Below are positions 53,117 through 64,000 of a DNA stretch of 64,000 bases, one piece after another. Position 1 is the first letter of the stretch. Each line of letters opens with the position of its first letter. The stretch comes from Zygnema circumcarinatum (taxonomy: Eukaryota; Streptophyta; Zygnematophyceae; Zygnematales; Zygnemataceae): assembly GCA_037447605.1 (NCBI GenBank), contig CM074808.1, positions 3,483,312 to 3,547,311 of the forward strand, in the 5' to 3' direction. Below the pieces are notes generated by a model that was not told where the DNA came from, searched no databases, and saw only the letters and a program-made list of their open reading frames with translations. The position numbers were made by a program, and so were the translations under genes.

Positions 53117-55486
53117 ATGAACTTCTGGACCCTCCTCCGCCTTCTCTTTCTCCTCTCCCTTCTTGACGTGGTCGCGCCACGTGTCCTGAGCCCCGGCCTC
53201 TGCCCCGCGTACCGCGCCCTCGGTCGCTGCAAGAAGCGCTCGTGCAAGGGCTCCGGCGTGGAGGGCACCTTCCAGGTCCGTCCAAAACCCTAAAAAATTG
53301 GCCTTTTCAATACGTTCAAAACCCTAACTTTTTCTTTCTCAAATCCTCAGAATCCTGACAACTGACGTGACATCGCCAGATTCCGCCAAGTGCCGCGACC
53401 CTAGTGGCCGCCGCAAGGGAGGGCGCTGACGTGGAGGATGACGTGGCGCTCGCTGGAGGTGTACGCGTGGCGCAGCGGCGGACGGCCGCGCGGTGCTGTC
53501 GGAAGTGCAGCGAGAGCAACAGATGTGCCACGTGGCAGTGGCTCGACCTGTGAGTAGCGGGGGGAGGGGCGGGAGGAGATATGTGGATAGTGATAGAGAG
53601 TGAGAGAGAGGGTGAAAGAGAGGAGTGAGAGGGGGGGAGAGGGATTGAGAGAGAAGGGAGGGAGGTAGAGGAAAGAAGTGGAGATAAAGAGAGGGGCGGG
53701 GAGGGCGGGTAGGGAAGGAGGGGGGGGGGTATAGGAGATAAAGGAGACATGGAGGCAGAGAGAAAGAGGCAGAGGGAAAGAGAGAGCAACATATCTGAGC
53801 CATCCATGGCGGGGTGGTGCAGGGGCGACAATGGCGGGCTCTGCTTCCAATACGAGGGAAGGGACGGCCCCACGTGTGGCCTCGATACTGACGTCATCAC
53901 TCGTGTGGGCATGAGCTGCATGGACCCACACAACCGCAACGGAAACCGAAACTCTGACAGAAACGGTGACACACGTGACGACTCGAGCGGCGCCCTCCTC
54001 CCCTCCACCACCTTCTGCGCGCTCTCCGACCGGCGGCTGCATGTGAACATGCGGCTGGAGGGATACCTGCGGGAGACCGAGAGGGCCGCCGCGCTATTGA
54101 AGGGAGGGAGGGAGGCGAGGGGGTGGGTGAGGGAGGTGGGAGTGATGTGGCACGCGGGGGGAGAGGGCCACAGTCTGCGGCTCGCGGCTCGGGAAGGGAG
54201 GGAGGCGGGGAGGAGGGAGGGCTTCCTGGCCATGGCGACGGTAGACGGGGTTAAGGTCGAGAGGATGCAGGTGAGGGAGAGGGAGCGGGAGAGGGGGAGG
54301 GAGAGCGGGCGGGGGAGGAGGGCGGGAGGGAGGACGGGAGACAGGGGGGAGATGGAGGAGGGGTAGGTGGAGGGGGAGTGGGGGAGACAGGGAGAGGTGA
54401 GGTGGTGGGAGTGGGTGGGGGAGGAGGGAGAGAGGGAAAGCTGGGTGGGGAGTGAGGGAAGGTGAGGGAGGAGTCGAAAGCGGGGGCCTGGGTTAGGGTG
54501 AGGGAAAGGTAGAGGGAGGGGAGAGAGAGGGAGAGTGTGCGGGTGGAGGTGGGTGTGGGTAGTATGGGCTATGTCTGGTGTGAAGTGGTTTGAGTAATTT
54601 TGGCTTTGTTCGCTGCAGGTTGAGGATGAGGCGATGTTAGAAGGCGGACTGAGCCTGACGCTGGAGGCGGTGGAGAACGAGGGAAAAGTTGAAACGGAAG
54701 TTTACAGAGTGAAGATTACGGACTTGTTGGACATGGAACTGCGAATCCGTCCAGTGAATCCGCGCCTCCGAACGCCTGACGATGCGTACATACATTTCAA
54801 CCTCGGCATCAATTGGATAAATGTGAGCACTGGCTGTCTCGTCCGATCCAATGCGCTTCAACTTTGTAAAATTCTGCACTTAACGGAATTTGCTGTTTCA
54901 AGCGATGAAGTGCTAGATGCATTGTATGGTGCTTTCAGTTTGTCTTGTCTTGTCCCTCCCCCCCTCCCTCATCCCCTCCCATCCCCCTCCCATCCCCTCC
55001 CATCCCTCCCATCGTCTCTCATCTCCCCTCCCCCTCCCCCTCTCCCCCCTACTTCCCCCCTCTCCCCACCCTCCCCCTCTCCCCCTCCCTCCTCTCCTTC
55101 TCCCCCTCCTCTCCCCCCCCTCCCCTTCTCCACAGCCCTCTTCCCACTCTTCCCCCTCTCCCCCCACTCCTCCCCCATCTGACAATACTTTGTGGTGTGG
55201 TGGTGTGGCCTTTCAGACGACCCCCTCGATCCGTGGCGTCCTCAGTAAAGCGTATCGCGGAGCACAGGACGGTCGTGACATGGAACTGCAGGAAATGGCT
55301 GCTCTCCTCCACCACCTCAGCGCCCCCGAGCTGCATGATGCCACCCTCGCGGGGGAGACCATGGCCCATGTCTCCTCGGGCATCGTGGATCCTGATTGCC
55401 AAGTTTCTTCCTACCAAGGGTATGACTCCACCATTCGACCCATCTATGAGAACGCCCAACAATCGGGGAGGTTTAGTCTAGTTTAA
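53117..55486 (+). CDS. Secreted root-cap-domain (LEA-like) protein with PAN-like Cys module
   Basis: Five exons, 416 residues: 53117-53275, 53380-53549, 53823-54270, 54619-54822, 55217-55486. The N-terminus is a signal peptide (L-L-R-L-L-F-L-L-S-L-L-D-V-V-A). A Cys-rich module follows: C-C-R-K-C-S-E-S-N-R-C-A-T-W-Q-W and later G-G-L-C-F, which resembles a PAN/apple-type fold. The C-terminal half matches the root-cap family by pattern: G-H-S-L-R-L-A-A, the V-D-G-V-K-V strand, A-Y-I-H-F-N-L-G-I-N-W, then S-I-R-G-V-L-S-K-A-Y-R and D-P-D-C-Q-V-S. Root-cap proteins are extracellular or vacuolar proteins of unknown biochemical role. Family assignment is from memory of the domain pattern; all splice phases agree. 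Confidence 0.75.
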
Positions 55487-56117
55487 GAATTAGAAGTTCA
55501 GAATAGACATTGTACTTTAAAAACCCAAAATGTAGGCACTAGATGAGGTTAGGCTAAAAGTGCACATTTTTGTTTAGTCAGTTCTCGCCGTTACATGTGG
55601 CGTGGGACGAAGTTAGGGTTGAGCGAAGTTCCGTTATAGATGATGTGGAAAATGACACCTTGTTTAGGACAATAAGGCAGGCAGTAAGGCTCTTCTGGTC
55701 TGAGATTGGAAACTGCGTACAACCCAGTTTTGTAAAAGCATTTGTACGGGCCAAAGACTTTTATCGCTGCCAATAAGAAGGAAGTTCAAGTTAAGGAAAA
55801 AAACTTTCCCTCTTTGGTCCTTAGCCGCAGTACAATAGGTAGGGCAGGGGCTCCACGCGCAGCTTGTCTGCGATTAGTAAAAAAGAAGATATGTCCCATC
55901 AAATCTGAATTTTCCTTTGTTATTTGATCCCAATCTCAAGGGCTCTTAACGCATTGAACAAAATTTTCTTATTCCCTATTCATACCTTCGCCTCATGATA
56001 AATTTATACTGCCATTTATAGAACATGGTGATTCCAACTCTCATCAACACAAGAATGCGCGCAACAACAAATTTCGTATGTTCTGACACCCTAAGAATCC
56101 TCCCAAGCCTAAGGACC
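55487..56117. other. Convergent spacer, root-cap gene / ATXR2
   Basis: About 630 bases of flanking sequence. An open + strand frame at 55570-55776 contains V-E-N-D-T-L-F-R-T-I-R-Q-A-V but has no start context, partner exons or family I know. Nothing else seen. Confidence 0.45.
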
Positions 56118-56586
56118 TTAGCTCCCCTGGTCTGTGCTCCCTCCCTCCCTCGAGCACAAGGAGCAGGCACAAAGGAACCCATAGTCAGCCAAATCCGAAC
56201 GCCGCCCTTCAAGCTCTTGCGACTCGTCAATGTAAGATATGGTGATCTGCACACAATGCAGTACAAGGGTGTGGTCTGAGGGGAAGAAAATCGGATTCAC
56301 AGCTCAACATATTGAATGTATCTAGATATGCTGCAATAGAACCCGCCAACCCTCAGTATAGCACAGCTATTTGTCTCAATATGCACCAATTTTACCTCAA
56401 TATACGTCCATTTGATACCGAGATCAAAAGTCAAAAGAGAGAGAGAGTGAGTTTTTGGCTTCGACCTCCTCCGTACCTCTTCACCTTCTTCTATCGATCT
56501 GCTTGCGATCAAGACCGCTCGCCCGTCCACCTCCTACGCCTCCCATTCTACGCGCCTCATTACATACACGAAAAGGGAGAAAGGGG

Positions 56587-56618
<32 letters not shown>

Positions 56619-58852
56619 AAGGGAGAGAGAGAGAGGGGAGAGTCAAAGAAAGGTGCTTCACAGTGAGGGATTCCTGTAAGCCTTACCGTGTTTTCCTTGA
56701 AGGCATAGGTGTTGGGTTCGCAGGAATGATTTATGCAGCTTTGAAGAGCATAGAACGCGGTGCCTGCAACAACGGAACACGAAACATAGAAACCGCAAAA
56801 TGTCAGCCGTAAAAGCAAGGAAAAGGATTAAACTTAAAAGGAATGGAGAGACAGGAGAGTTGGACATAGTGAGAAGCCTAAAGATGGCTCCTCTACTTGC
56901 GGACAAGAGGAGGTAGCTAAGACATTGTCGAAAAAAAAAACCCCAAAGGAAAGGGTTCCATGTACACAACTGAAACCGGATACTCACCTTCACATGCATC
57001 GCCGTAACCGTCACCTAAAGCCTCCAATAGAGGTTTAACAACAAGGTTTGCAACTTCCTGCAAACGAAAAGCATTCACTAGCGATTGGCATTGTTATCAA
57101 AACTTTTCCTTTGTCGATCAATATTGAAGACAGGGAGAGAGGGATGGCGAGAGAGAGGGAGAGGGAGAGGGAGAGGTAGAGAGTGAGGGAGAGGGAGCGG
57201 GAGGTAGAGAGGAGCTAGTTAGCAGAAGACCTGAGCACTAGTGGTAAAACTGCCCACAAGCCCACCTTTTCAGCAGGAGTGAGATCGTCAATCGCCGAAA
57301 AATAGTCCTCAAGAGGTGAAGGAACTATGACAGTCCTGCCAGTAAGTTCACAAAAGTATTTTTAAGGTGGGAGGGTAGGGGGAGGAAGAGAGAGAGAGAG
57401 AGAACGAGAGAGAGAGAGGGGGAGAGAGAGAAGAGAGGAGGATAGCAAGTAGTCATCAACACCTTCAGATAAATCAGCACTAAGTGGGTAAAAACGGAAA
57501 GGATATTTGCTTCCCACAAACAAACCAAAGAAGGTGAGTTGTTTTGTCCTCACAAGTTGTTGAGTTCGAACATTCCGATAACGTTTCCGTATACCTCCAA
57601 ACTGAAAACTTTCGATAAAGTTAAGGGGTAGGAACGTGACATGACGTTGTAGACGACATGGAAGATGGATCAAAAGGAAACGGAACGGAAAGAGAGAGAC
57701 AAATAACGGATGACTTTGAGCACAAGTGGTTGCTGCCAACTGAAACTGTCGACATAGAAACACGGCGAGGGAAAGGGCAAAGTGTAGGAAGGATACGAGG
57801 ACTCCATTTTTCATCAAAAATCGCCGATTTCAACATGGAGAGGGACTATATTTGCCCATTAAAACAGACAAAACAACATCTGTGGTCCGGTTGAGCTGAT
57901 GTTACACACGCCACCAAGAAAAAGGAAAGAACCATTCACCTTCCTCTCCCTCCCTCTCATTCTATGCTCTTTTGTTGTCTTCGCCTTCCTCCCCAAGAAC
58001 CACTTGTTACACTTCATAGTACATGTTCATCTCAAGTTTTCTAATTCTCCCACTCCTTGCCTCCCTTCTCTCTCTCTCGCTCACTCTCTCTCTGTCTTTC
58101 TCTATCTCTCTGCTTGAAATTTTGCAACAATCTTAGTTCAAAATTTTCAAAAGTTGAACACATGCTCACCTCCTTCGCTAGGTCTCGAATTTGTTCTCGA
58201 AAATTCCCTTCATCTTCCGGTTCCACATCTTCAGGCAGAGCTACGGCCTCCCACCATCTACGACCCCCCCCCCCTCCCACTTCTTCTCAAACACTAGAAA
58301 CCCTAAAAAAAGCTAATGTTCCTGAAACCTTTGTTAAAGGTAAACTTTTAATATGAGGAAAACCAGCTCACAAGGCTTTGTGGCCCATCGCGAACGGCTC
58401 CCACGCCTTCATCAAAATCGACAGATCGTCGCCGTACTGATCCAATGCAATATTTTCACTTTTTTTCAACTGCGCTCTCTCTGCATCCTCTTTCAAGCGG
58501 TTTGCTCGAAGGACTGTCACGGCGAGCACCTGCCACGTGGCTTTCTCGTATTAGATGCATTACGAGGAGAGGCGTAGGAGAGAAAGAGGGAGAGAGGGGC
58601 AGACGGGAGAGGGAGGGGGAGCGGGAGGGGGGGGGGGGNNNNNNNNNNCCCCCCCCCCCCCCCCCCCCCCCGGGAAAAATAAAAACAATTACCATGATGG
58701 ACCCCACCAAAAGTATTTTCTATAGGGCTCCTGAAACAGGGTCTATGGATGATAATTTAGAATTGCATCCTCTTCCGTGTCAGAGAAGCGAGAAGAAGTC
58801 ACGCGACAGCAAAGAGATAGACAGAAAACGAAAGAGGGATTGCGAGAGAGGG

Positions 58853-58884
<32 letters not shown>

Positions 58885-60438
58885 GAGAGAGAGAGAGAGG
58901 GGAATGGAGGATCCAATATGTTTTACCATCTGCGTGGGCTTTGAATTCCTTCAAAGAGTTCACATTACGAGCGAGTGACTTGGGCCCGCAGCAAAGGAGA
59001 GAATGATACGCGTTCCATGAGCTCTCCGTACACCGTTGACTGTTGCAACGGTAAAGGGTACACATGAAGCATGGATTAGCCACGAAGAAAGGGCCGGAAG
59101 GGGCGAGTAGAGGAATATGCGCTCGCTATTACTGGATATATTGGACGTGACCTGGTTCATGAAGAAGCAGAGGGTGATCTCAAGAGGGAGAGAGAGCGAA
59201 CATAAGAGAGCGAGAGAGTGCTGCTTTCAGTTGTGGGCCCGTACCTACAAAAGAACTCCTCCTCACATCCACCAGGACAAGGAAGAATTTCGGGCAGCTG
59301 AAATTTTTGGGAGTATGGCAATTGTTGGGCCCCCCTCAGAAGCCCTTCTGCCAACCCTTCCAGTTCACTTTTTTCCTCATTTTCTTGGGCGGATTGATCC
59401 TCTTCTAGAATTTTTGCAAGCCTTCGCCCAATTTGAAGCTCTACCGATCCAATTAACTTCATACAATGCGAACACACAAGCGCTTTTTCCTGAAATCATT
59501 TTTACAAAAGGATCAACAAACAAACAGGAAAAGTTCAAAGTTTGGGTTGATTCCTTTCCAGGTATAACAGTTGGCCTTCGTCCCACGTTCTACTACCTGA
59601 AGTATAGCTTTAACAATAAAAAAATAATAGGCAAAGAAAGGGGCGAGCGAGAGCGAAACAAAATATCAAAAAATGTTTGTTTTTATTTTATTTCTTATTA
59701 CCGAGAGCTATGGTGTCCATTTTTTTGTGAATCTCACTTTATTGGCGGTGTGTTGTGCCCCCACCAGCATGAACTCCCTTAAGACCTCGTCCCCCTCCGA
59801 GAAGGAGCGCTTCGCAAATAATCCTAAATCACCAAATCACAAAATAACAGATAGCTAGAAGCAACATTCTAAAAAACAGATGAAATATCCGTTTCACGGC
59901 GTTTAAGTATGTAAAATATCTTATCTTACATGTTTAAACAAATGAAAAAGATTTATGAAATGCAGCCGGTTTCATACCTTTCCCCATTGACAGGGTCTGC
60001 CGGACAGTCAAGCCCGGGCCTGCCCCAGCCAATGCGAGGTTCTCGTAGTATGTCTGCTTAAAAACAGTTCAAAAATACGATGCAAATTCAAAACTCCAGC
60101 TGATATTTTTTCCACCTGAAAACATATTTATACAGTTTGCGAGCTTCCTCATTCGCAGATTTTTGTATCTGATTACTGCGGACTTGCTGAACTTAGTTGC
60201 AGCAACTGGTAAAGCTTCAGAGTTAAATTTATAATTAGGTTTAGGATCAAGGTTATGATTTGAATGAGGTTCCATTTACTTCTGCAGTCTCCCATGGCGG
60301 CAATTGCAGCAGCTTCTCCACGAGAGCTTCCATGTCCTCGCTCTCTCTTCCCTCTCCTTCGGCTCCTCTCCTCTCCATCTCCCTCTCCTTCCACCCTAAG
60401 CCGTACAGTCCGTACGACCCCGCCGTTGCTGACATCAT
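56118..60438 (-). CDS. ATXR2: ATXR2-like SET/MYND methyltransferase (one exon unresolved)
   Basis: Fourteen exons found: 60280-60438, 59978-60053, 59738-59823, 59245-59489, 58927-59039, 58372-58529, 58170-58257, 57797-57845, 57554-57608, 57266-57335, 56988-57057, 56687-56763, 56477-56533, 56118-56246 (about 477 residues plus a short missing exon). Motifs in order: L-V-G-A-Q-H-T-A-N-K, the zinc module (V-C-S-H-C, C-P-G-G-C, F-F-C-S-Q-R-C, H-S-L-L-C), V-Y-G-N-V-I-G-M-F-E-L-N-N-L, the SET core Q-S-C-I-N-H-S-C-E-P-N, I-S-Y-I-D-E, and post-SET C-A-C-S-L-C. This matches Arabidopsis ATXR2, a SMYD-like histone lysine methyltransferase. Between 58530 and 58926 one small exon (K-I-L-L-V-G-S-I-M near 58690-58716) fits the family, but every phase-correct acceptor puts a TAG in frame; a 10-N gap lies 42 bases away. 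Confidence 0.88.
58629..58672. other. Poly-G / 10-N gap / poly-C junction
   Basis: A G run, ten N (58639-58648), then a C run of about 24 bases inside an ATXR2 intron. The switch from G to C across the gap suggests a scaffold join or an unresolved hairpin. Confidence 0.95.
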
Positions 60439-61003
60439 GTACCGTACGCTACCTTCCTCTTTCTAGCCGTTGGCCCCGGAAATTGCCCCGCGACAAGCTG
60501 ACTTTATGAAGCGCCCTTGATAAAATAAATTTCAACTCGCTCCCAAACCGCCCTGATGAATTCTCCTTCACGGGGGCACAAAACGACAAAATATTTGATC
60601 GACATCCGTCCTGAACCGTACATTTCATTTAATGAATGTACGGTATATCCGTACACTGAGTGTACGAATGAAGGTGAGCCGTACTGTACAAACGCCTGTC
60701 AGGTAATGGAAGTGTCACTGGCCTAGAGGAGTTTCTTGGCTAAAGGGCGTCTCTTCTTCTCGATGAGAGGGAAAGAGTAGCAATTCTCTCCTCTCCGCGG
60801 AGAGCGAGCTTGGGTGGAGGGGCCGCCATGGCCGACGAGCTTCACCACTCTCTCCACAGTACCTCTCCCCTTATTAATTTCTCTCGCGCTTCGTTTCACC
60901 TGCATTCTCTCTCCTTATTTTCTTTGCGGACTTTCTGTGCTCTCACACCCTCCCGTATTCTCCCACACGCTCACTAACCCTAAAAAAAATCCCCTCCTCA
61001 GTC
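60439..61003. promoter_or_regulatory. Divergent promoter, ATXR2 / glycosyltransferase, with CCGTAC palindromes
   Basis: 565 bases. At 60616-60643 CCGTACAT and ATGTACGG flank an AT-rich centre, forming a near-perfect palindrome. At 60650-60666 CGTACACT-G-AGTGTACG is a perfect 8+1+8 palindrome. A further CCGTACTGTACA lies near 60678-60689. GTAC is the SBP-box/copper-response core. Confidence 0.5.
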
Positions 61004-64000
61004 ATGGCTTCTATGATCTCAATGGGATCCTTAAGAAACCGGCCGGTGACAATCAGGTCGGTGCCACGCAGCAGTGTTCCGCAGCGCCGGCCGAGCTCCC
61101 TCCGCAGTTGTGCCCGCTTCTTTGTATTTGTTCTGCTACTTTTCACTATGGCCGGCCTCTCTACTATGGACGTTCTCATACGCAGGGTAGTCCGTCATAT
61201 GTTCTCTTCTCCCTCTCCCGTCCTCGCCCCTCCCTCCTCTCTCTCCTCCTCCCCCTCAGTTGTCCGCCTCTCTGTGCCTGCTCCGCTGCAAGCTAGAAAC
61301 AGATCAGCAGCCATTGCTTTTAGGGTTGGAGACCATGAAGGGATGGGAAAGCGGGAAATTTCACTGTCCGATGCTTCTTTAGAAGACGTACTTCAGCAGC
61401 GCATAAAAAAAGCGGTTCAAAGTGTGCACGAAACGGAAAAAAATCAACCTTTCTTGCTGCATATTCTGGTAAGGCGTTGTTGAGTATGTGACTTGAGCCC
61501 TTTTTTTTTCCCCAACCTTTTTTCGGCGTTACTTGTCAAAAAGATAAGCATGCGTCCATGCCCTGCGTCATTCCCCTAGAGCTATAATGTGTAGAGCAAC
61601 TTGAGAGTAAACTTGAATTGGCGGTTTTAACTTCGTTAGCGGTGAATTTGCAGCTTCTAGGAGGCTGCGAAAAGGAAAGTCTTCGAAAGATTGTGGATTC
61701 TCTTCAGCTAGCAAGCTATGTGAATGATCTCGTACACTTAACAATTGCGGTCAATTGTACATCCATTCTACCCTATGCGAAGGTATCCTTCCTTTCTCCC
61801 GTTTTCGCTACCTTGACCTCGAAGACTGTGAAGAACAATTGCTATTGGAAAGAGCTCAACGGTGCAGCTAAACTTTTTGAAATAACGAGCTAAACGATAC
61901 GCAGCACTTCAGTTCTATATTCATATTTAAAGCCGTGTGAATTCTCTAGCAAATAATGTGGTTTAAGATCTACAGGCATGTAACAAGCATCTTGGGGAAA
62001 GTGTACATTGTCTAGAAGCCTTAGGGAAGTGCTATTCCGTCCAACTGAACTTACTGGCAAGGAGTAGGAAATGTTTCATACTCACTTAATACCCTCCTTG
62101 GAGGACCTGAATTCCAACTTAGTCCTTGGGAATCCCTCATAACACGATCAGAAACCCGGATTTTGATGATGGAAATGACATTCAGAATGTGAAATGTAAG
62201 AGGCGAAGGACTCAATTCATGTTTTGAAAGTCCGTGAGGGATAGGTGGCCTGCAGGATATAAAATGGGAACATGGAACAAAACGGCTGATTGAAAGTGGA
62301 GGTGGAATTGACGATGTAGATCCGCTCCGACTCTGGTGGCCTGAATCTGACAGAGAATATCTCCTATTGCTTCCCTCCAACGCGAGAATTTCTCCAGGCT
62401 TCTACAAGGCATTACGGACACCCATCCTCGACTCTCTGAGCGAAACACATGAAAACGATGGTGATGTGAAAGGAGCCCATCGATCTATTTTAGTCAACAC
62501 GAAGCTTGAAAAGGGCAAGAACGGATCTCAGAACGGAGAGAGTGAAGGAAAAGCCCTGACATTCGGACTAAACTCTTTGTTTGGAATTTCTTTAGACGCA
62601 CAATCGACCCCATTGTTAAACAATGGGGTCGCAGGAGGAGTGGCAGGTGGTGCTCGACCTCCGAGGTTGGGGTCTAAAGGGGCCCCCGCAGATAAACCAT
62701 ATTTAACTCAAGTCATTGCTAAGGGATGTCAAATGCTTTTCCCAAAACCATGGAGGGAGTTTTGGGAGTGGCATCAGATGGCTCAAGCACCACAAATCAG
62801 TACACCGGAATCTAAGTTCGATGAGGAGGCTTACGATTTCTCGTCTACATGCAGACAAGGTAAAAAATTCAGTTGTACGATAGTGGCCCTTCTTTTTCTC
62901 TTGTTTCTTGTTTGTACATTAAACCCATTTGCGTTCGGACAAACTGAGGGTGCTCGCCAAAAAAAAAAAAAAAAAAAAATCCTAAGATTGTCAGAAAGGT
63001 GTAACTACGTATTGGTTTCTTGGATTCTCTACTGTGCAAATCATCCCTTTCGTGGCCCCTGGTGTCTGATTTCTGATTTCTTTTTATGTTTTTTTCTCAG
63101 ATTGGCAAGCGAGCTTCCTCACGTTTGCAATTGAGAGGGACCTTTTCAATCTCTATTATGGAATAATGCGGGTGAGTCTCTCTCTCACTCTCCAGAGAAA
63201 ACAACGAGAAAAATAAATGCTTAAATATTGTACTATATGCTCAAGTTCTCAATGCCACTTTTATCTTATCCTTTTCAAGGGGGTGGGGACCGACTGGTAG
63301 GGCGGGAAAAAATTTTGTTTTGTAAATCCGGAACAGGATCCCCTTCAGGTCCTTTCAGCCAACCCATTGGTGACAGCTGGCGATGCAGTCAATATTGCCC
63401 GTCGAGTGGGGCCAATCAAAAGACTGGACTCTCTTCCTCGTTTTGATTATTGCGGCCGCAAAATCACTCCCGGTTTCGTGGTTTCAGATTCCTCGCAATT
63501 AAAGGAACTATTGGCTCCCATTTCCCGGGAAGGGGCAGTGGTAGGAGTGATGGTCTCGCCTGGATACGATGACATGCTACATAACTGGCTATGTTATGTC
63601 AAGGTGGGTCTACCCCACGTTACATAACTCTGCTAATGATGTCGAGATGCGTCTAAGCCCACTTCATGTTTCTAAGGTATCATGTTTTGGGGCTACCGGA
63701 TGAGCAGGAGTTGGCTGTCCGAAACTACTTCATTATCACACAGGATAGAGAGCAGGCTGAGCGGCTCGGACTACGAGGGCTCGCAGTATACTATGCAGGG
63801 GCACTTCTGCAGGAGGAGGGGCAAGAGAAGCCACTAGACTATGGCTCCATACCGTATAAAAAGTTTATTCTCGCAAGGACGAAAGCCATTGGGGAAATTC
63901 TCCACGCAGGGTATAACGTTCTGTTGGCGGACGTTGATGCGATATGGCTGTCAGATCCCTTCTTGCATTTGAAGGTGAGAGGAGATGCGGGAGATGCAGG
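61004..64000 (+). CDS. Golgi-type glycosyltransferase with nucleotide-diphospho-sugar transferase domain (3' end outside window)
   Basis: Exons: 61004-61468, 61654-61782, (a piece missing between 61783 and 62255), 62256-62859, 63101-63171, 63349-63603, about 63677-63973. A signal anchor near residues 39-58 (F-F-V-F-V-L-L-L-F-T-M-A-G-L) predicts a type II Golgi protein. The middle resembles plant GT2-like proteins: W-E-H-G-T-K-R-L-I, W-W-P-E-S-D-R-E-Y-L-L-L-L, I-S-P-G-F-Y-K, L-F-P-K-P-W-R-E-F-W-E-W. The canonical acidic E-D-D after L-L-L-L is replaced by P-S-N. The last exon has Y-N-V-L-L-A-D-V-D-A-I-W-L-S-D-P-F, the DxD motif of nucleotide-diphospho-sugar transferases. The join 63603/63677 leaves a one-base phase conflict. 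Confidence 0.8.

Overview
This is nuclear DNA from an intron-rich green-lineage organism, most likely a streptophyte (charophyte alga, or a bryophyte or lycophyte-grade plant). All exon-intron joins were built by hand from GT-AG (sometimes GC-AG) sites, reading phase and remembered family sequences. The lineage call rests on a 92-residue plant-type ribosomal protein eL43, an ATXR2-type SET protein, a clade D-like PP2C, plastid-targeted-looking 6-phosphogluconolactonase and HflX, a GPI-anchored fasciclin protein, a root-cap-domain protein, and telo-box motifs (AAACCCTA). No bacterial, organellar, viral or CRISPR sequence was seen. Three 10-N gaps (12582, 27414, 58639) mark scaffold joins.

Layout. 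1-2267: GA and G-rich repeats with two decayed FAR1/MULE-like fragments. 2268-11992 (-): NOMO, 24 exons. 13163-15974 (-): SWC5/CFDP1 (BCNT domain). 17615-19785 (-): ankyrin-repeat protein. 21814-23818 (-): PP2C. 23747-25839 (-): unrecognised multi-exon gene. 26998-29653 (-): 6-phosphogluconolactonase. 31051-34958 (+): prolyl iminopeptidase. 35892-37018 (+): fasciclin-like protein. 37407-39217 (-): eL43. 39908-44744 (+): HflX-type GTPase. 45589-51460 (-): low-complexity protein with a tandemly triplicated segment and a nearly pure GA/TC intron. 53117-55486 (+): secreted root-cap-domain protein. 56118-60438 (-): ATXR2-like SET methyltransferase. 61004-64000 (+): a Golgi-type glycosyltransferase running off the window.

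There is no operon logic here; the genes are independent. Three divergent pairs share short promoters: 6PGL/iminopeptidase, eL43/HflX and ATXR2/glycosyltransferase. The most interesting non-coding signals are promoter modules: an ERSE-like CCAAT-N9/10-CACG arrangement recurs about 280-390 bp upstream of several start codons, and palindromic CCGTAC pairs recur in several intergenic regions. Neither module is explained by the identity of the adjacent genes.
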